Shown here: in pieces, positions 19,650-28,799 of the stretch
Layout of the letters: each line of letters begins with the position of its first letter
Position numbering within the stretch: position 1 is the stretch's first letter
DNA from: Spirochaetia bacterium
GTDB lineage: Bacteria > Spirochaetota > Spirochaetia > CAKZLE01
DNA length: 64,000 nt
Assembly: GCA_021736385.1 (NCBI GenBank)
Contig: JAIPFY010000007.1
Coordinates: 1-64,000, forward strand
Direction: 5' to 3'
Program-made: the position numbers and the translations under genes
The notes under the pieces: model-generated
Told to the model about the DNA's origin: nothing
The model's input: only the letters and a program-made list of their open reading frames with translations
Database searches by the model: none

Positions 19650-21773
19650 CTAGAGTCTGAAAAGCATGTCTTCATATGACGGGAAGGGCCAGTAGGCCTT
19701 GTCCGTCATCTTCTCGAGCATATCACCATGGGTCCTCAGTGCTGCCATGGCTGGTATCACGGTGTTACGGTACGCTTTCGCCTGCTTGAGCGTGTCATCT
19801 TCGATCGCCAGCGCTGCTGCCATCTCATCTTCCAGTGTGTCTGCAGCGGTCAGGGTGCTGTTCACGTGAATCGATAGCTTCTCAGCAAGTGCTTTCTGGG
19901 CAGCAGGATCCAATCCCAGAGCAGTCTGTGATTTCACAGAATCAAGTACTTCCTGCAGATATCTGGTGGATGCCGGTACGATCATGCGTTTTGCCATCTC
20001 TGCCATGATCCCTGCTTCGATGTTGATCTGTTTGCTGTAGGTCTCCAGATAGATCTCTTCTCGTGACTCGATCTCAGCCTTAGAGAAGACTCCGTGTTTC
20101 TCAAAGATTTTCACGTACTCGGGGTCGGTCATCTTCGCAAGGGCCGACACGGTACTCGTGAGGTTGGGAAGGCCTCGGGAGAGGGCTTCTGCCACCCATT
20201 CCTGTGCATAGCCGTTACCGTTGAACACGATCCTCCGGTGTCTGCTGTAGAACTCCTTGATGATCGCTGCCGTCTCTTTCATGACATTCTCAGATCGTTC
20301 AAGCCTATCCGCTACCTCAGAGAGGATCTCAGCGACTACGGTGTTGATCATGGTGTTCGGGCCGGCAAGTGACTGCAGGGAGCCGACCATCCTGAACTCG
20401 AACTTGTTACCGGTGAAGGCGAACGGGGAGGTCCTGTTCCGGTCGGTGGTGTCCATGGGGAATCGCGGTATGGTCGTCACTCCGACTTCAACGAGTTTTC
20501 CGTCACGTTTCTTCAGTTCACGCTCATCAGCGATACAGTCAAGGATCTCAGTGAGCTGATCCCCGAGAAACATGGAGATGATCGCAGGAGGTGCCTCGTT
20601 CGCACCCAGTCGGTGGTCGTTCCCGGCATTCGCTGCTGAGAGTCTGAGCAGCGGTGCATACATATCGACTGCCTTGATCACCGAGGTGAGAAAGAGCAGG
20701 AACTGTGCATTATCTTCAGGGCTGTCGCCGGGCTGCAGCAGGTTGTGTCCATCATCGGTCCCGATCGACCAGTTGTTATGCTTTCCTGAGCCGTTGACCC
20801 CTGCAAAGGGTTTCTCATGCAGCAGGGCGACCAGACCATGCCGATTCGCCACATTCTTGATGGTCTCCATCAGCAGCTGATTGGTATCGGTCGATCGGTT
20901 GGCTGTATCATAGATCGTAGCGATCTCGAACTGGTTGGGGGCTACCTCATTGTGCTGGGTCTTTGCAGAGATGCCGAGTCTCCACAGGTCGTAGTTCAGT
21001 TCTTTCATGAAGACTGCGACCCGTTCTTTGATCGCGCCGAAGTAGTGGTCATCCATCTCCTGACCTTTCGCACTCATCGTGCCGAAGACCGTTCTTCCGG
21101 TCAGACGAAGGTCAGGTCTCTGATCATAGAACTCTTCATCGACCAGGAAGTACTCCTGTTCCGGTCCCACGTTGGTGATGATGCGGCTCGTCGTGGTATT
21201 CCCGATGGCTTTGAGTACCCTGAGGGCTTGTCGGTTGATCGCTTCCATCGATCTGAGCAGAGGGACCTTCTTATCCAGAGCCTCCCCGGTGTAGGAGATG
21301 AAGGCAGTGGGGATCGTCAGGGTCTTCACTCCCAGATTCTCTTTGATCACTGCTGGACTGGTGGTGTCCCATGCGGTATAGCCGCGTGCTTCGAAGGTAG
21401 CTCTCAGGCCTCCGTTCGGAAAGGATGAGGCATCCGGCTCTCCCTGGATCAGTTCTTTGCCGGAGAACTCGAGCAGCACGGTCCCGTCATAACAGGGATT
21501 GATGAACGAGTCATGCTTCTCTGCCGTCAGTCCTGTGAGCGGCTGGAACCAGTGGGTATAATGGGTCGCTCCCTTCTCGAGTGCCCAGTCCTTCATCGCA
21601 TTCGCGACGACTTCTGCTACCTCCGGTGAGAGACTTCTCTCCCCGTTCTGGACGGATTTGAGTTCCTTATAGACCTTGGCCGGCAGCCGTTCCTGCATGA
21701 TCACATCGCTGAAACAGTTCTCTCCATATACTTCAGTCAATGATTTTTTTGTGAAATCTATACACTCTGACAT
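19650..21773 (-). CDS. glnN: Type III (GlnN) glutamine synthetase
   Basis: [21 protein letters not shown]...[14 protein letters not shown]...[27 protein letters not shown]...[20 protein letters not shown]...[22 protein letters not shown]. Confidence 0.96.
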   Translation of the reverse strand: MSECIDFTKKSLTEVYGENCFSDVIMQERLPAKVYKELKSVQNGERSLSPEVAEVVANAMKDWALEKGATHYTHWFQPLTGLTAEKHDSFINPCYDGTVLLEFSGKELIQGEPDASSFPNGGLRATFEARGYTAWDTTSPAVIKENLGVKTLTIPTAFISYTGEALDKKVPLLRSMEAINRQALRVLKAIGNTTTSRIITNVGPEQEYFLVDEEFYDQRPDLRLTGRTVFGTMSAKGQEMDDHYFGAIKERVAVFMKELNYDLWRLGISAKTQHNEVAPNQFEIATIYDTANRSTDTNQLLMETIKNVANRHGLVALLHEKPFAGVNGSGKHNNWSIGTDDGHNLLQPGDSPEDNAQFLLFLTSVIKAVDMYAPLLRLSAANAGNDHRLGANEAPPAIISMFLGDQLTEILDCIADERELKKRDGKLVEVGVTTIPRFPMDTTDRNRTSPFAFTGNKFEFRMVGSLQSLAGPNTMINTVVAEILSEVADRLERSENVMKETAAIIKEFYSRHRRIVFNGNGYAQEWVAEALSRGLPNLTSTVSALAKMTDPEYVKIFEKHGVFSKAEIESREEIYLETYSKQINIEAGIMAEMAKRMIVPASTRYLQEVLDSVKSQTALGLDPAAQKALAEKLSIHVNSTLTAADTLEDEMAAALAIEDDTLKQAKAYRNTVIPAMAALRTHGDMLEKMTDKAYWPFPSYEDMLFRL

Positions 21774-21811
21774 CTCGATCTCCCTGTCTGTTGGTTGTTT
21801 GATGATTATAT

Positions 21812-21827
21812 AGCAATATGCGTGCCA
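21812..21827 (-). promoter_or_regulatory. Sigma54 (-24/-12) promoter of glnN
   Basis: Minus strand TGGCACG-CATA-TTGCT, matches TGGCACG-N4-TTGCW with GG-N10-GC spacing. Confidence 0.85.
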
Positions 21828-21903
21828 AATAATATAACTTCTTATTAGATATAAAGTAGCATATGATCAGCAGCTCTTTGCTGCTGTTTTGCAGGTTTGA
21901 TAA

Positions 21904-21918
21904 CCTACAAAAATGTAG
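21904..21918. promoter_or_regulatory. Candidate enhancer/operator, CTACA-N4-TGTAG palindrome (distal glnN site 1)
   Basis: cCTACAAAAATGTAG; recurs in intergenic DNA of the nitrogen block. Confidence 0.6.
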
Positions 21919-21935
21919 TCAAATAGGATCGATAG

Positions 21936-21950
21936 CTACATTTTTGTAGG
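21936..21950. promoter_or_regulatory. Candidate enhancer/operator, CTACA-N4-TGTAG palindrome (distal glnN site 2)
   Basis: CTACATTTTTGTAGg, centre 31 bp from the previous copy. Confidence 0.6.
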
Positions 21951-21978
21951 AATCTATTCTAGTGTCCGGGTACCTCAT

Positions 21979-22320
21979 CTAGCCTATGGCTTTGGCTCCC
22001 GTGTCTTTGTTGCGTATTCTGATACATTCTTCGATCGGTACGATGAAGATCTTCCCGTCCCCTATGCTGTTCGTACCCGCTCCGTTGATGATCGCTTCGG
22101 TGGTAGAGCTCACGAAGGAGTCGTTCACAGCGATCTCGATACGAAGTTTCTTCAGCAGGTTCACTTCGATATCGACTCCACGGTAGGTCTCGGTATACCC
22201 CATCTGCTGTCCGCATCCGAGGGCGTTGGTGATGGAGATCTTGTAGATCTCGCGTTTGTATAGCTCCTGTTTCACTGAATTCAGTTTATCGGGCTGTATA
22301 TAGGCAATGATCAGTTTCAT
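21979..22320 (-). CDS. PII signal-transduction protein (GlnB/GlnK family)
   Basis: [65 protein letters not shown]...[26 protein letters not shown]. Confidence 0.9.
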   Translation of the reverse strand: MKLIIAYIQPDKLNSVKQELYKREIYKISITNALGCGQQMGYTETYRGVDIEVNLLKKLRIEIAVNDSFVSSTTEAIINGAGTNSIGDGKIFIVPIEECIRIRNKDTGAKAIG

Positions 22321-22335
22321 AGTGGTAATCCTCCA

Positions 22336-23655
22336 TTACATCGTGGTGAAGATCTGAAATCCGCTGTATGATTCGGTCCCGTGTTCACTCAGGTCCAAGC
22401 CGACGAGTTCTTCTTTCTCTGATACCCGCAGTCCATGGGCTTTGTTGATGATGAAGAACAGCAGTCCTGCAGACAGAGCGACCCAGATGAACACCGACAG
22501 GGCTCCCAGAGCCTGTATCCCCAGCTGTGTGAACCCGCCTCCGTAGAAGAGGCCTCTGACATCATCAGTGGCGCCGAACAGTCCGACTGCCAGCGTTCCC
22601 CAGAGTCCGCAGACCCCGTGGACTGAGATGGCTCCGACCGGATCGTCGATATGCAGCACCTTGTCGATGAACTCTACCGAATAGACGACGATGATCCCTG
22701 CGATCAATCCTATGAGCACAGCTCCGAAGGGGGTGACCACTGCTGTCGGCGCGGTGATCCCGACCAGTCCTGCAAGTGCACCGTTGAGGGACATACTGAC
22801 ATCCGGTTTACCGAAGTGGATCCAGGAGATCAGCATGGCTGCGATCGCTCCCGCAGAGGCTCCGAGGGTCGTCGTGACCGCGACGGTCGCCATGGTCATG
22901 TCAGTCCCGCTGAGCGTGGACCCGGCATTGAATCCGTACCAGCCGAACCAGAGGATGAACACCCCAAGGCTTGCCAGGGGCAGGTTGTGTCCCAGGATGG
23001 CTTTTGATGTGGTCTTCCCGTTGACTTTGACGAACTTACCGATCCTCGGTCCGAGGAAGAGAGCTCCCATGAGTGCTGCCCATCCACCGACTGAGTGCAC
23101 GACCGTCGATCCTGCGAAGTCGTGGAAGCCCATCTCTGCAAGCCATCCGCCGCCCCAGATCCAGTGTCCTGAGATCGGATAGATGATTCCGGAGATGAAC
23201 ACGCTGTAGATGAGGTAGGCGGAGAACTTCGTCCGTTCTGCCATGGCTCCTGATACGATGGTCGCTGCGGTCGCAGCAAAGACGACCTGGAACATCCAGT
23301 CCCTGAAGAGGGTAGCATCGGCTCCTTTGATGAAGAACTGTGAGAATCCGAAGAACCCGTTGGAACTGCCGTACATCAGTGCCCAGCCTAACGCCCAATA
23401 GATCAGAGCTCCTGCACAGAAGTCCATGAGATTCTTCATGATGATGTTCCCTGCATTCTTTGCCCGGGTAAGTCCCATCTCGACCATGGCGAATCCAGCC
23501 TGCATGAAGAATACCAGAGCTGCTGCCAGCAGCAGCCAGATCATGTCAAGTGCTTCCTGGTGAAGCGCGACCGTCTCAGCCAGTTCGTCTGCGAACAGCG
23601 TACCGCAGCTGATCATCAGCAGCACTGAAACAAGTAGTGCGATTTTGTACCTCAT
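22336..23655 (-). CDS. amtB: Ammonium transporter
   Basis: FFMQAGFAMVEMGLTRAKNAGNIIMKNLMDFCAGALIYWALG...VVHSVGGWAALMGALFLGPRIGKF...HNLPLASLGVFILWFGWYGFNAGST. Confidence 0.96.
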   Translation of the reverse strand: MRYKIALLVSVLLMISCGTLFADELAETVALHQEALDMIWLLLAAALVFFMQAGFAMVEMGLTRAKNAGNIIMKNLMDFCAGALIYWALGWALMYGSSNGFFGFSQFFIKGADATLFRDWMFQVVFAATAATIVSGAMAERTKFSAYLIYSVFISGIIYPISGHWIWGGGWLAEMGFHDFAGSTVVHSVGGWAALMGALFLGPRIGKFVKVNGKTTSKAILGHNLPLASLGVFILWFGWYGFNAGSTLSGTDMTMATVAVTTTLGASAGAIAAMLISWIHFGKPDVSMSLNGALAGLVGITAPTAVVTPFGAVLIGLIAGIIVVYSVEFIDKVLHIDDPVGAISVHGVCGLWGTLAVGLFGATDDVRGLFYGGGFTQLGIQALGALSVFIWVALSAGLLFFIINKAHGLRVSEKEELVGLDLSEHGTESYSGFQIFTTM

Positions 23656-23694
23656 ATACCTCTCCTGTGTGTTATGTGTGTTGCAGATCTCTTA

Positions 23695-23710
23695 AGCAGG
23701 AAGCATGCCA
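23695..23710 (-). promoter_or_regulatory. Sigma54 (-24/-12) promoter of amtB-PII
   Basis: Minus strand TGGCATG-CTTC-CTGCT with GG-N10-GC spacing, upstream of the amtB start. Confidence 0.75.
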
Positions 23711-23815
23711 ATCTGACAAAACTGTATGGAGAGATCTTGTAAAAGATATTGAGGAAAAGAGATATGTGTCAGTCTTTCTGGGGGTGGGTCAGTCGAGCAG
23801 CAGAAGTAATATAAC

Positions 23816-23845
23816 CATATACCTACGAAAACGTAGGTATATGGT
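23816..23845. promoter_or_regulatory. Extended palindrome containing CTACG-N4-CGTAG, candidate enhancer site for amtB
   Basis: CCATATACCTACG-AAAA-CGTAGGTATATGG, 13-bp arms, about 110 bp upstream of the amtB sigma54 promoter; may also act as a transcript hairpin 3' of the regulator. Confidence 0.6.
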
Positions 23846-23868
23846 TGTTATGATACATGTATGTAGGA

Positions 23869-25404
23869 TTACTGTGGTTTGTACCGGTCTGAATCGAGTC
23901 CGTACTTCTCGATGCGCAGACCCATGATGCGTTCGGTGATCCCGAGATTACGTGCGGCTTTGGCCCGGTTCCCCCGTGCATGTTTGAGAGCATCCGCGAT
24001 GAGCTCCCGTTCAAGCTCTTCTACCGCATGACGGAGGGTGGATGCGAACTGCGTATTGGAGGATTCTGCCGACTGCAGGCTGGGAGGGAGGCTGTAGGCG
24101 TGGATCACGTCATCCTTGCTCAGCAGTACCCCGCGTTCTATGCAGTTCTCCAGTTCACGGACATTACCGGGCCAGTGATACATCATCAGCAGATCGATGG
24201 CTGAACTGGTGATCCGCTTGACCTTGCGGTGGTTCTTGCGGTTGTATTTATCGATGAAGTGATCGCACAGGAGCATGATATCTGATTTGCGGTCTCTCAG
24301 CGGCGGTATATGGATGGGGAAGACATTCAGCCGGTAGTAGAGATCTTCCCTGAAGGTCCCGTTCTCGATCTCCTGTTCGAGATTCCGGTTGGTAGCGGCG
24401 ATGATACGGACGTTGATGGAGATGGTCTTAACCCCGCCGACGCGTTCGAACTCCTGTTCCTGGATGGCTCTGAGCAGTTTTACCTGCATCTGGGCAGAGA
24501 GCTCTCCGATCTCATCAAGAAAGAGCGTACCGGTGTCTGCGAGCTCGAAACGGCCCTTCCTCTGGACATGGGCACCGGTGAACGCCCCCTTCTCATGGCC
24601 GAAGAGTTCGCTCTCGATGATGCTCTCAGGAAGCGCGGCGCAGTTCACCTTGACAAAGGGCCGGCCGGCTCTGAGGCTGCTATAGTGGATCTCATGCGCT
24701 ACGAGCTCCTTTCCGGTGCCGCTCTCTCCCCTGATGAGTACGGTGGCATCACTGGCACTCACCTGTGAGATCAGATCATAGACTTCCTGAATGGATTGAG
24801 CCTTCCCGATGAAGTTGGCCGGCTGGTAGCGTTCCTTCAATTCCTGCTTGAGCCGGTCATTCTCGGCGATCAGGCGCTCTTTCTCCTCTCTGAGCTCCTG
24901 TCGTATCTGTACCGCTCGGGCGATCATCGAGGCGATGACCGAGAGCAGCTGGAAATACTGTTCGAGTTCATCGTCTGTGAACTTCGCACAGGAGATGTTC
25001 AGGGTCCCGATGGTCTCGTTACCGCTCTTGATCGGGACACAGATGAACGAGACACGGGTATTGGCCTGGATATGGCGGGTCTCAGCTCCGGTCTTGTTGA
25101 TGTAGACATCACTTTGAGAGATATCGGGGATGATCACCGGCTGCCCGGTCTTCACCACCTGTCCGGTTATTCCCTCTCCGATCCGGTAGCGTCCTTTCTT
25201 CTTCTGGATCTCAGTCAGACCGTAGGCAGATTCGATGAGGATCTCACCGGTCTCACGGTTCACCAGGGTGATCGCTCCGCGTATGACCGGAGTATGTTCT
25301 GAGAGTGAGTGGAGGATAGGACTGAGGATCTTCTTCAGGTCTTCAGTCTCATCAAGGATCTTACTGATCTCAAAGAGGACCAGGAGTTCTGTTGGTTCTT
25401 TCAT
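23869..25404 (-). CDS. NifA-like sigma54-dependent activator (GAF-AAA+-Fis HTH)
   Basis: GAF region, then [19 protein letters not shown]...[38 protein letters not shown] (intact GAFTGA), C-terminal Fis-like [32 protein letters not shown]. Confidence 0.94.
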   Translation of the reverse strand: MKEPTELLVLFEISKILDETEDLKKILSPILHSLSEHTPVIRGAITLVNRETGEILIESAYGLTEIQKKKGRYRIGEGITGQVVKTGQPVIIPDISQSDVYINKTGAETRHIQANTRVSFICVPIKSGNETIGTLNISCAKFTDDELEQYFQLLSVIASMIARAVQIRQELREEKERLIAENDRLKQELKERYQPANFIGKAQSIQEVYDLISQVSASDATVLIRGESGTGKELVAHEIHYSSLRAGRPFVKVNCAALPESIIESELFGHEKGAFTGAHVQRKGRFELADTGTLFLDEIGELSAQMQVKLLRAIQEQEFERVGGVKTISINVRIIAATNRNLEQEIENGTFREDLYYRLNVFPIHIPPLRDRKSDIMLLCDHFIDKYNRKNHRKVKRITSSAIDLLMMYHWPGNVRELENCIERGVLLSKDDVIHAYSLPPSLQSAESSNTQFASTLRHAVEELERELIADALKHARGNRAKAARNLGITERIMGLRIEKYGLDSDRYKPQ

Positions 25405-25412
25405 GTGTGTAT

Positions 25413-25428
25413 CCTACAAAAATGTAGG
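25413..25428. promoter_or_regulatory. CTACA-N4-TGTAG palindrome upstream of the NifA-like gene
   Basis: CCTACAAAAATGTAGG, 8 bp upstream of the ATG; its arm includes the AGGA Shine-Dalgarno-like sequence on the minus strand. Confidence 0.6.
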
Positions 25429-25435
25429 GATGTGT

Positions 25436-25945
25436 TCAAGAGGGAGTTTCTGCTTCGATCTGTTCGAAGATACCCTTCTTTCTGTTCTTTCTGACACGGT
25501 CCCACGGCAGGGTCCTGCCGTTCATGCTGATATAGACGCCGTGTGCAAGGGACTGGACACTGCTTACCGCGGTACCGAGGTTGAAGAAGGCGTCGGAATC
25601 AGCGACCGTATAGGGGACCATCGCGCCGGTGAGGATGATCGTCTTATCGAGATCGGCTTTCCCGAGTACGCGGGCGGTGATCTCCATGGTGTCGGTCCCA
25701 TGGATGATGATGATCTGACTGCACTCGGATGCCCTGCAGGCTGCGAGGATCTCAGCCCGGTCTGCATCATCCATCAGCAGGCTGTCTTTGAGGGCCATAT
25801 GCTTGATGCTGTAGCTGATGGTGCACCGAACGACCTGCATGATCCGGGAGAGGTGGGAACTCCTGAAGGTCAGCTCTCCGGTGATCTCATCATACTGCTT
25901 GTCAAAGGTCCCACCTGTAGCGATGATCAGAATCTGTTCGTCCAT
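25436..25945 (-). CDS. Short asparaginase-domain protein (N-terminal domain only)
   Basis: ILIIATGGTFDKQYDEITGEL...IIIIHGTDTMEITARVL...IILTGAMVPYTVADSDAFFNLGTAV; ~169 aa versus ~330 aa for canonical enzymes. Confidence 0.85.
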   Translation of the reverse strand: MDEQILIIATGGTFDKQYDEITGELTFRSSHLSRIMQVVRCTISYSIKHMALKDSLLMDDADRAEILAACRASECSQIIIIHGTDTMEITARVLGKADLDKTIILTGAMVPYTVADSDAFFNLGTAVSSVQSLAHGVYISMNGRTLPWDRVRKNRKKGIFEQIEAETPS

Positions 25946-26131
25946 GCTGCCCTCCTGCCGACCTGCCGGTGTGTATGTTTGCAACCATTATAGGGGGGAA
26001 AGTGGTCTGGAAGTCAACAGCCTGTTCTTCACCTGATCATACAGTTGATAGATATTGACCGATTGCCTGTTTTTTTTGTCTCCTGTTCATGATACCATGG
26101 TTCCCTGAGATCTATGATAAGGGAGCTAGTC

Positions 26132-27142
26132 ATGCCTGGATACAGAACCTGTGTTTTTCTGCTGGTGTTCATGTGCGCATTCTGGTATGCAGCAGCTGAC
26201 GGGTCAGTGCAGATCATCTCATCGGATGATCGCATCGCATGGACGGTCTCCATCGATCATGAGGAGCTGGTATTCGAACAGGGGATGGTGGTCTATCTCC
26301 CTGACGGCCTCCATCGTCTCACTGCGTTCGCTCCTGGTTTTCGCATGATCGATGAACCGCTGCGAATCACCGATGGTGCACGGGAACAGATCCTGCTGCA
26401 TGCAGCGGCTCCTGAGATCGTCGCTTCCGGAGCGATGATCGAACTCACGGCTGATCCCCGTACCGGGACGCTGATCCTGGTAGGGACTGCAGGAGGTGAA
26501 GCCTTCACCCTCGATGAGCAGATCGGCAGGGCTCCCTCATCGCTGCAGGTAGGGGCCGGTACCCACCAGGTCACCTCCGGTGTCTATGCCTGGGAGGTGA
26601 CCGTCCCCGCAGGGAAGGTCGTGTTCGTACGATTCGATGCAGAGGCCGGGACCGTGCAGGAGTTTACCGTAGATCAGCAGCAGTACCGGGAGCTCTATGA
26701 ATACAGCCCATCCTATGATAGGATGTTCTCTTTCGGATATCGCAGGTATGCACTACGGCGCTTCTGGGATCTGCGAAACACTTCGATCGTGCTGGGGGTG
26801 TTTGCCCTGTTCATGCTGGGTATCATCGTGCGGTTCTCCCTTCGGGGCAGGATAGCCATAGCCAGGATGAGAAAGCGGCAGCTGTTCAGAAGGTTCGAAC
26901 GACTCTCCAAGGCTGATCCGAAGGGGCGAAGGCCGGTGACAGAGAGTGCACTGGTCGCTCAGGTGAAGTATCTGAAGAAGTTGCGGGTCCTTCTGCAGAA
27001 GCAGATCGCAGAGCATAGAAGACGGTATGAGGTGCTCAAGGGCAGAAGTGATGCGAAGGGTATGAGAAAACGGAAGAGACAGGCCAGAAGGGTCCGCAGG
27101 CTTGTACGTATCGAGAAGAAGCTCTTCTATGAGCTCTCATGA
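26132..27142 (+). CDS. Hypothetical secreted/membrane protein, possible PEGA-like repeats, one TM segment and very basic C-terminus
   Basis: Signal-like N-terminus, beta-rich region, TM TSIVLGVFALFMLGIIVRFSL, basic tail ending RKRKRQARRVRRLVRIEKKLFYELS. Confidence 0.6.
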   Translation: MPGYRTCVFLLVFMCAFWYAAADGSVQIISSDDRIAWTVSIDHEELVFEQGMVVYLPDGLHRLTAFAPGFRMIDEPLRITDGAREQILLHAAAPEIVASGAMIELTADPRTGTLILVGTAGGEAFTLDEQIGRAPSSLQVGAGTHQVTSGVYAWEVTVPAGKVVFVRFDAEAGTVQEFTVDQQQYRELYEYSPSYDRMFSFGYRRYALRRFWDLRNTSIVLGVFALFMLGIIVRFSLRGRIAIARMRKRQLFRRFERLSKADPKGRRPVTESALVAQVKYLKKLRVLLQKQIAEHRRRYEVLKGRSDAKGMRKRKRQARRVRRLVRIEKKLFYELS

Positions 27143-27164
27143 GCGATGAAAAACAGGAGATCAT

Positions 27165-27569
27165 ATGCGCAAAGTAGTACTGGTACTGCTGGTGCTGCTG
27201 GGAGCAGCGGCACTGATCTATGCATGCTGGGGGAGACCGTATCTGAACTCGATGCAGGAAGACCTGGAAGCTCTGAGTGAGCTGCCGGTGGATGTCCTGG
27301 AGTTGTCTGACAGTGAAGATGGGATCTATCAGGGAAGTTTTGCAGCAGGGCCGATAGCCGTAGTGCTGCAGGTGCGCATAGCTGGCCATCGGATCGATGA
27401 GATCACCATCGTGAAGCACGAACAGGGCAGGGGGAAGGCTGCAGAGGAGATCACCGAACAGATCATCTCTCAACAGTCCCTGCAGGTCGATACGATCTCC
27501 GGTGCAACCTATAGCTCTCAGGTGATCGTCCAGGCGGTACAGGATGCACTGCATCAGGCAGCACGATGA
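27165..27569 (+). CDS. FMN-binding domain protein
   Basis: Signal/TM N-terminus; GIYQGSFAAGPIAVVLQVRIAGHRIDEITIVKHEQGRGKAAEEI...VDTISGATYSSQVIVQAVQDAL (SGATYSS flavinylation-type motif). Confidence 0.85.
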   Translation: MRKVVLVLLVLLGAAALIYACWGRPYLNSMQEDLEALSELPVDVLELSDSEDGIYQGSFAAGPIAVVLQVRIAGHRIDEITIVKHEQGRGKAAEEITEQIISQQSLQVDTISGATYSSQVIVQAVQDALHQAAR

Positions 27570-27603
27570 ATGGAAAGAAAAAAGATATGAGAGGGAACCA
27601 TAT

Positions 27604-28056
27604 ATGAACGAAAGGACTTCACTGCAGCAGTGCTGCCGGACGTACTATAGAGATCGTGACATGAACTGTGCAGAGGCAGTGATCCTCGGAGCTGATCAAT
27701 GGTACGAGCTGCATCTTGACCCACAGAGTCTCCGTACTGCCGCTGGCTTCGGTGGCGGGCTTTCCATCGGCAGTGTCTGCGGCGCCCTTAGCGGGGCAGT
27801 CATGGCGCTCGGTGCGTTGTTCGTGCGCGAGAAGGCGCATGAGGAAGAGACGATCAAGACGGTGACAGCGGCTTATCTGGAAGAGGCCCAAAGGCGCTTC
27901 GGCTCTCTGATGTGTATCGACCTGAAAGCGTCGATGCACACAGAGGAAGATGGCTGTCTGGCGGTAGTCCTTGCGGCAGCCGGACTGCTCGAGGAGATCG
28001 TACAGAAGTATGATCATCTGAGGATCATCAGGGAGCATGTGCCGGCGAGCGAATGA
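27604..28056 (+). CDS. C_GCAxxG_C_C family redox-type protein
   Basis: RDMNCAEAVILGADQWY...AAGFGGGLSIGSVCGALSGAVMALGALF. Confidence 0.75.
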   Translation: MNERTSLQQCCRTYYRDRDMNCAEAVILGADQWYELHLDPQSLRTAAGFGGGLSIGSVCGALSGAVMALGALFVREKAHEEETIKTVTAAYLEEAQRRFGSLMCIDLKASMHTEEDGCLAVVLAAAGLLEEIVQKYDHLRIIREHVPASE

Positions 28057-28799
28057 ACAGAAACATACAGTGTGATGCGATGATCCTGAAAAGTATGCGG
28101 TCCGGTGAGCTCCATCGGCGGCTCACCCTGATCTCACCGCAGCTCGGACTCTTTGATGCGACGGCCTACGGGGCGCGCAAAGGGAGTGCGAAACTCGCAG
28201 GTCTGGTCGAACCCTTCGTCCACGGGCGGGTCTATGCCTATTACAACCCTGTGAAACAGCAGTATTCCCTGCAGGACATCAAGGTCGAACAGTTCCGTGA
28301 ATCGCTTCGTGACGATCTTGTGGACCTCTACAGCGCATCGTTCTTTGCTGAGCTGATCCTCAAATCCTTCGGCAGCGGTGGTGATCATGAAGCAGTATAT
28401 GCCCTGATGCTTGAACTCCTTGATGAGATCGAGCAGAAGAGGGATCATCACCACCTCATCATCCAGGGGTGCTGGCGATTCCTCCATCTCTTCGGTCTGG
28501 CTCCCGACCTGCTCACCTGTGCTGCCTGCGGCAGACCGCTCGGCCAGGCAATCGGCAGCCTGCATCACGGTGAACACGGTCTGTGGTGTGAGTCCTGTCT
28601 CCCGTTCGCTCCAGCAGGGGCTGCGCTGGATGTGGCAAGCCGCAGATACCTGAGCTATACTGCAGAGCTTCCGCTGCAGAAGGCACTTCGGGTGTCTCTG
28701 GCAGCAGAGGCCGCACGCATGCTCAAGAATGCCCTGCTGCACTATATGGACAGCATCACCGACGGGCGGCTCAAGACCATCAAGAGTGGCATCCTGTGA
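28053..28799 (+). CDS. recO: DNA repair protein RecO
   Basis: CDAMILKSMRSGELHRRLTLISPQLGLFDATAYGARKGSAKLAGLVEPF...CAACGRPLG...GLWCESC. Confidence 0.88.
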   Translation: MNRNIQCDAMILKSMRSGELHRRLTLISPQLGLFDATAYGARKGSAKLAGLVEPFVHGRVYAYYNPVKQQYSLQDIKVEQFRESLRDDLVDLYSASFFAELILKSFGSGGDHEAVYALMLELLDEIEQKRDHHHLIIQGCWRFLHLFGLAPDLLTCAACGRPLGQAIGSLHHGEHGLWCESCLPFAPAGAALDVASRRYLSYTAELPLQKALRVSLAAEAARMLKNALLHYMDSITDGRLKTIKSGIL

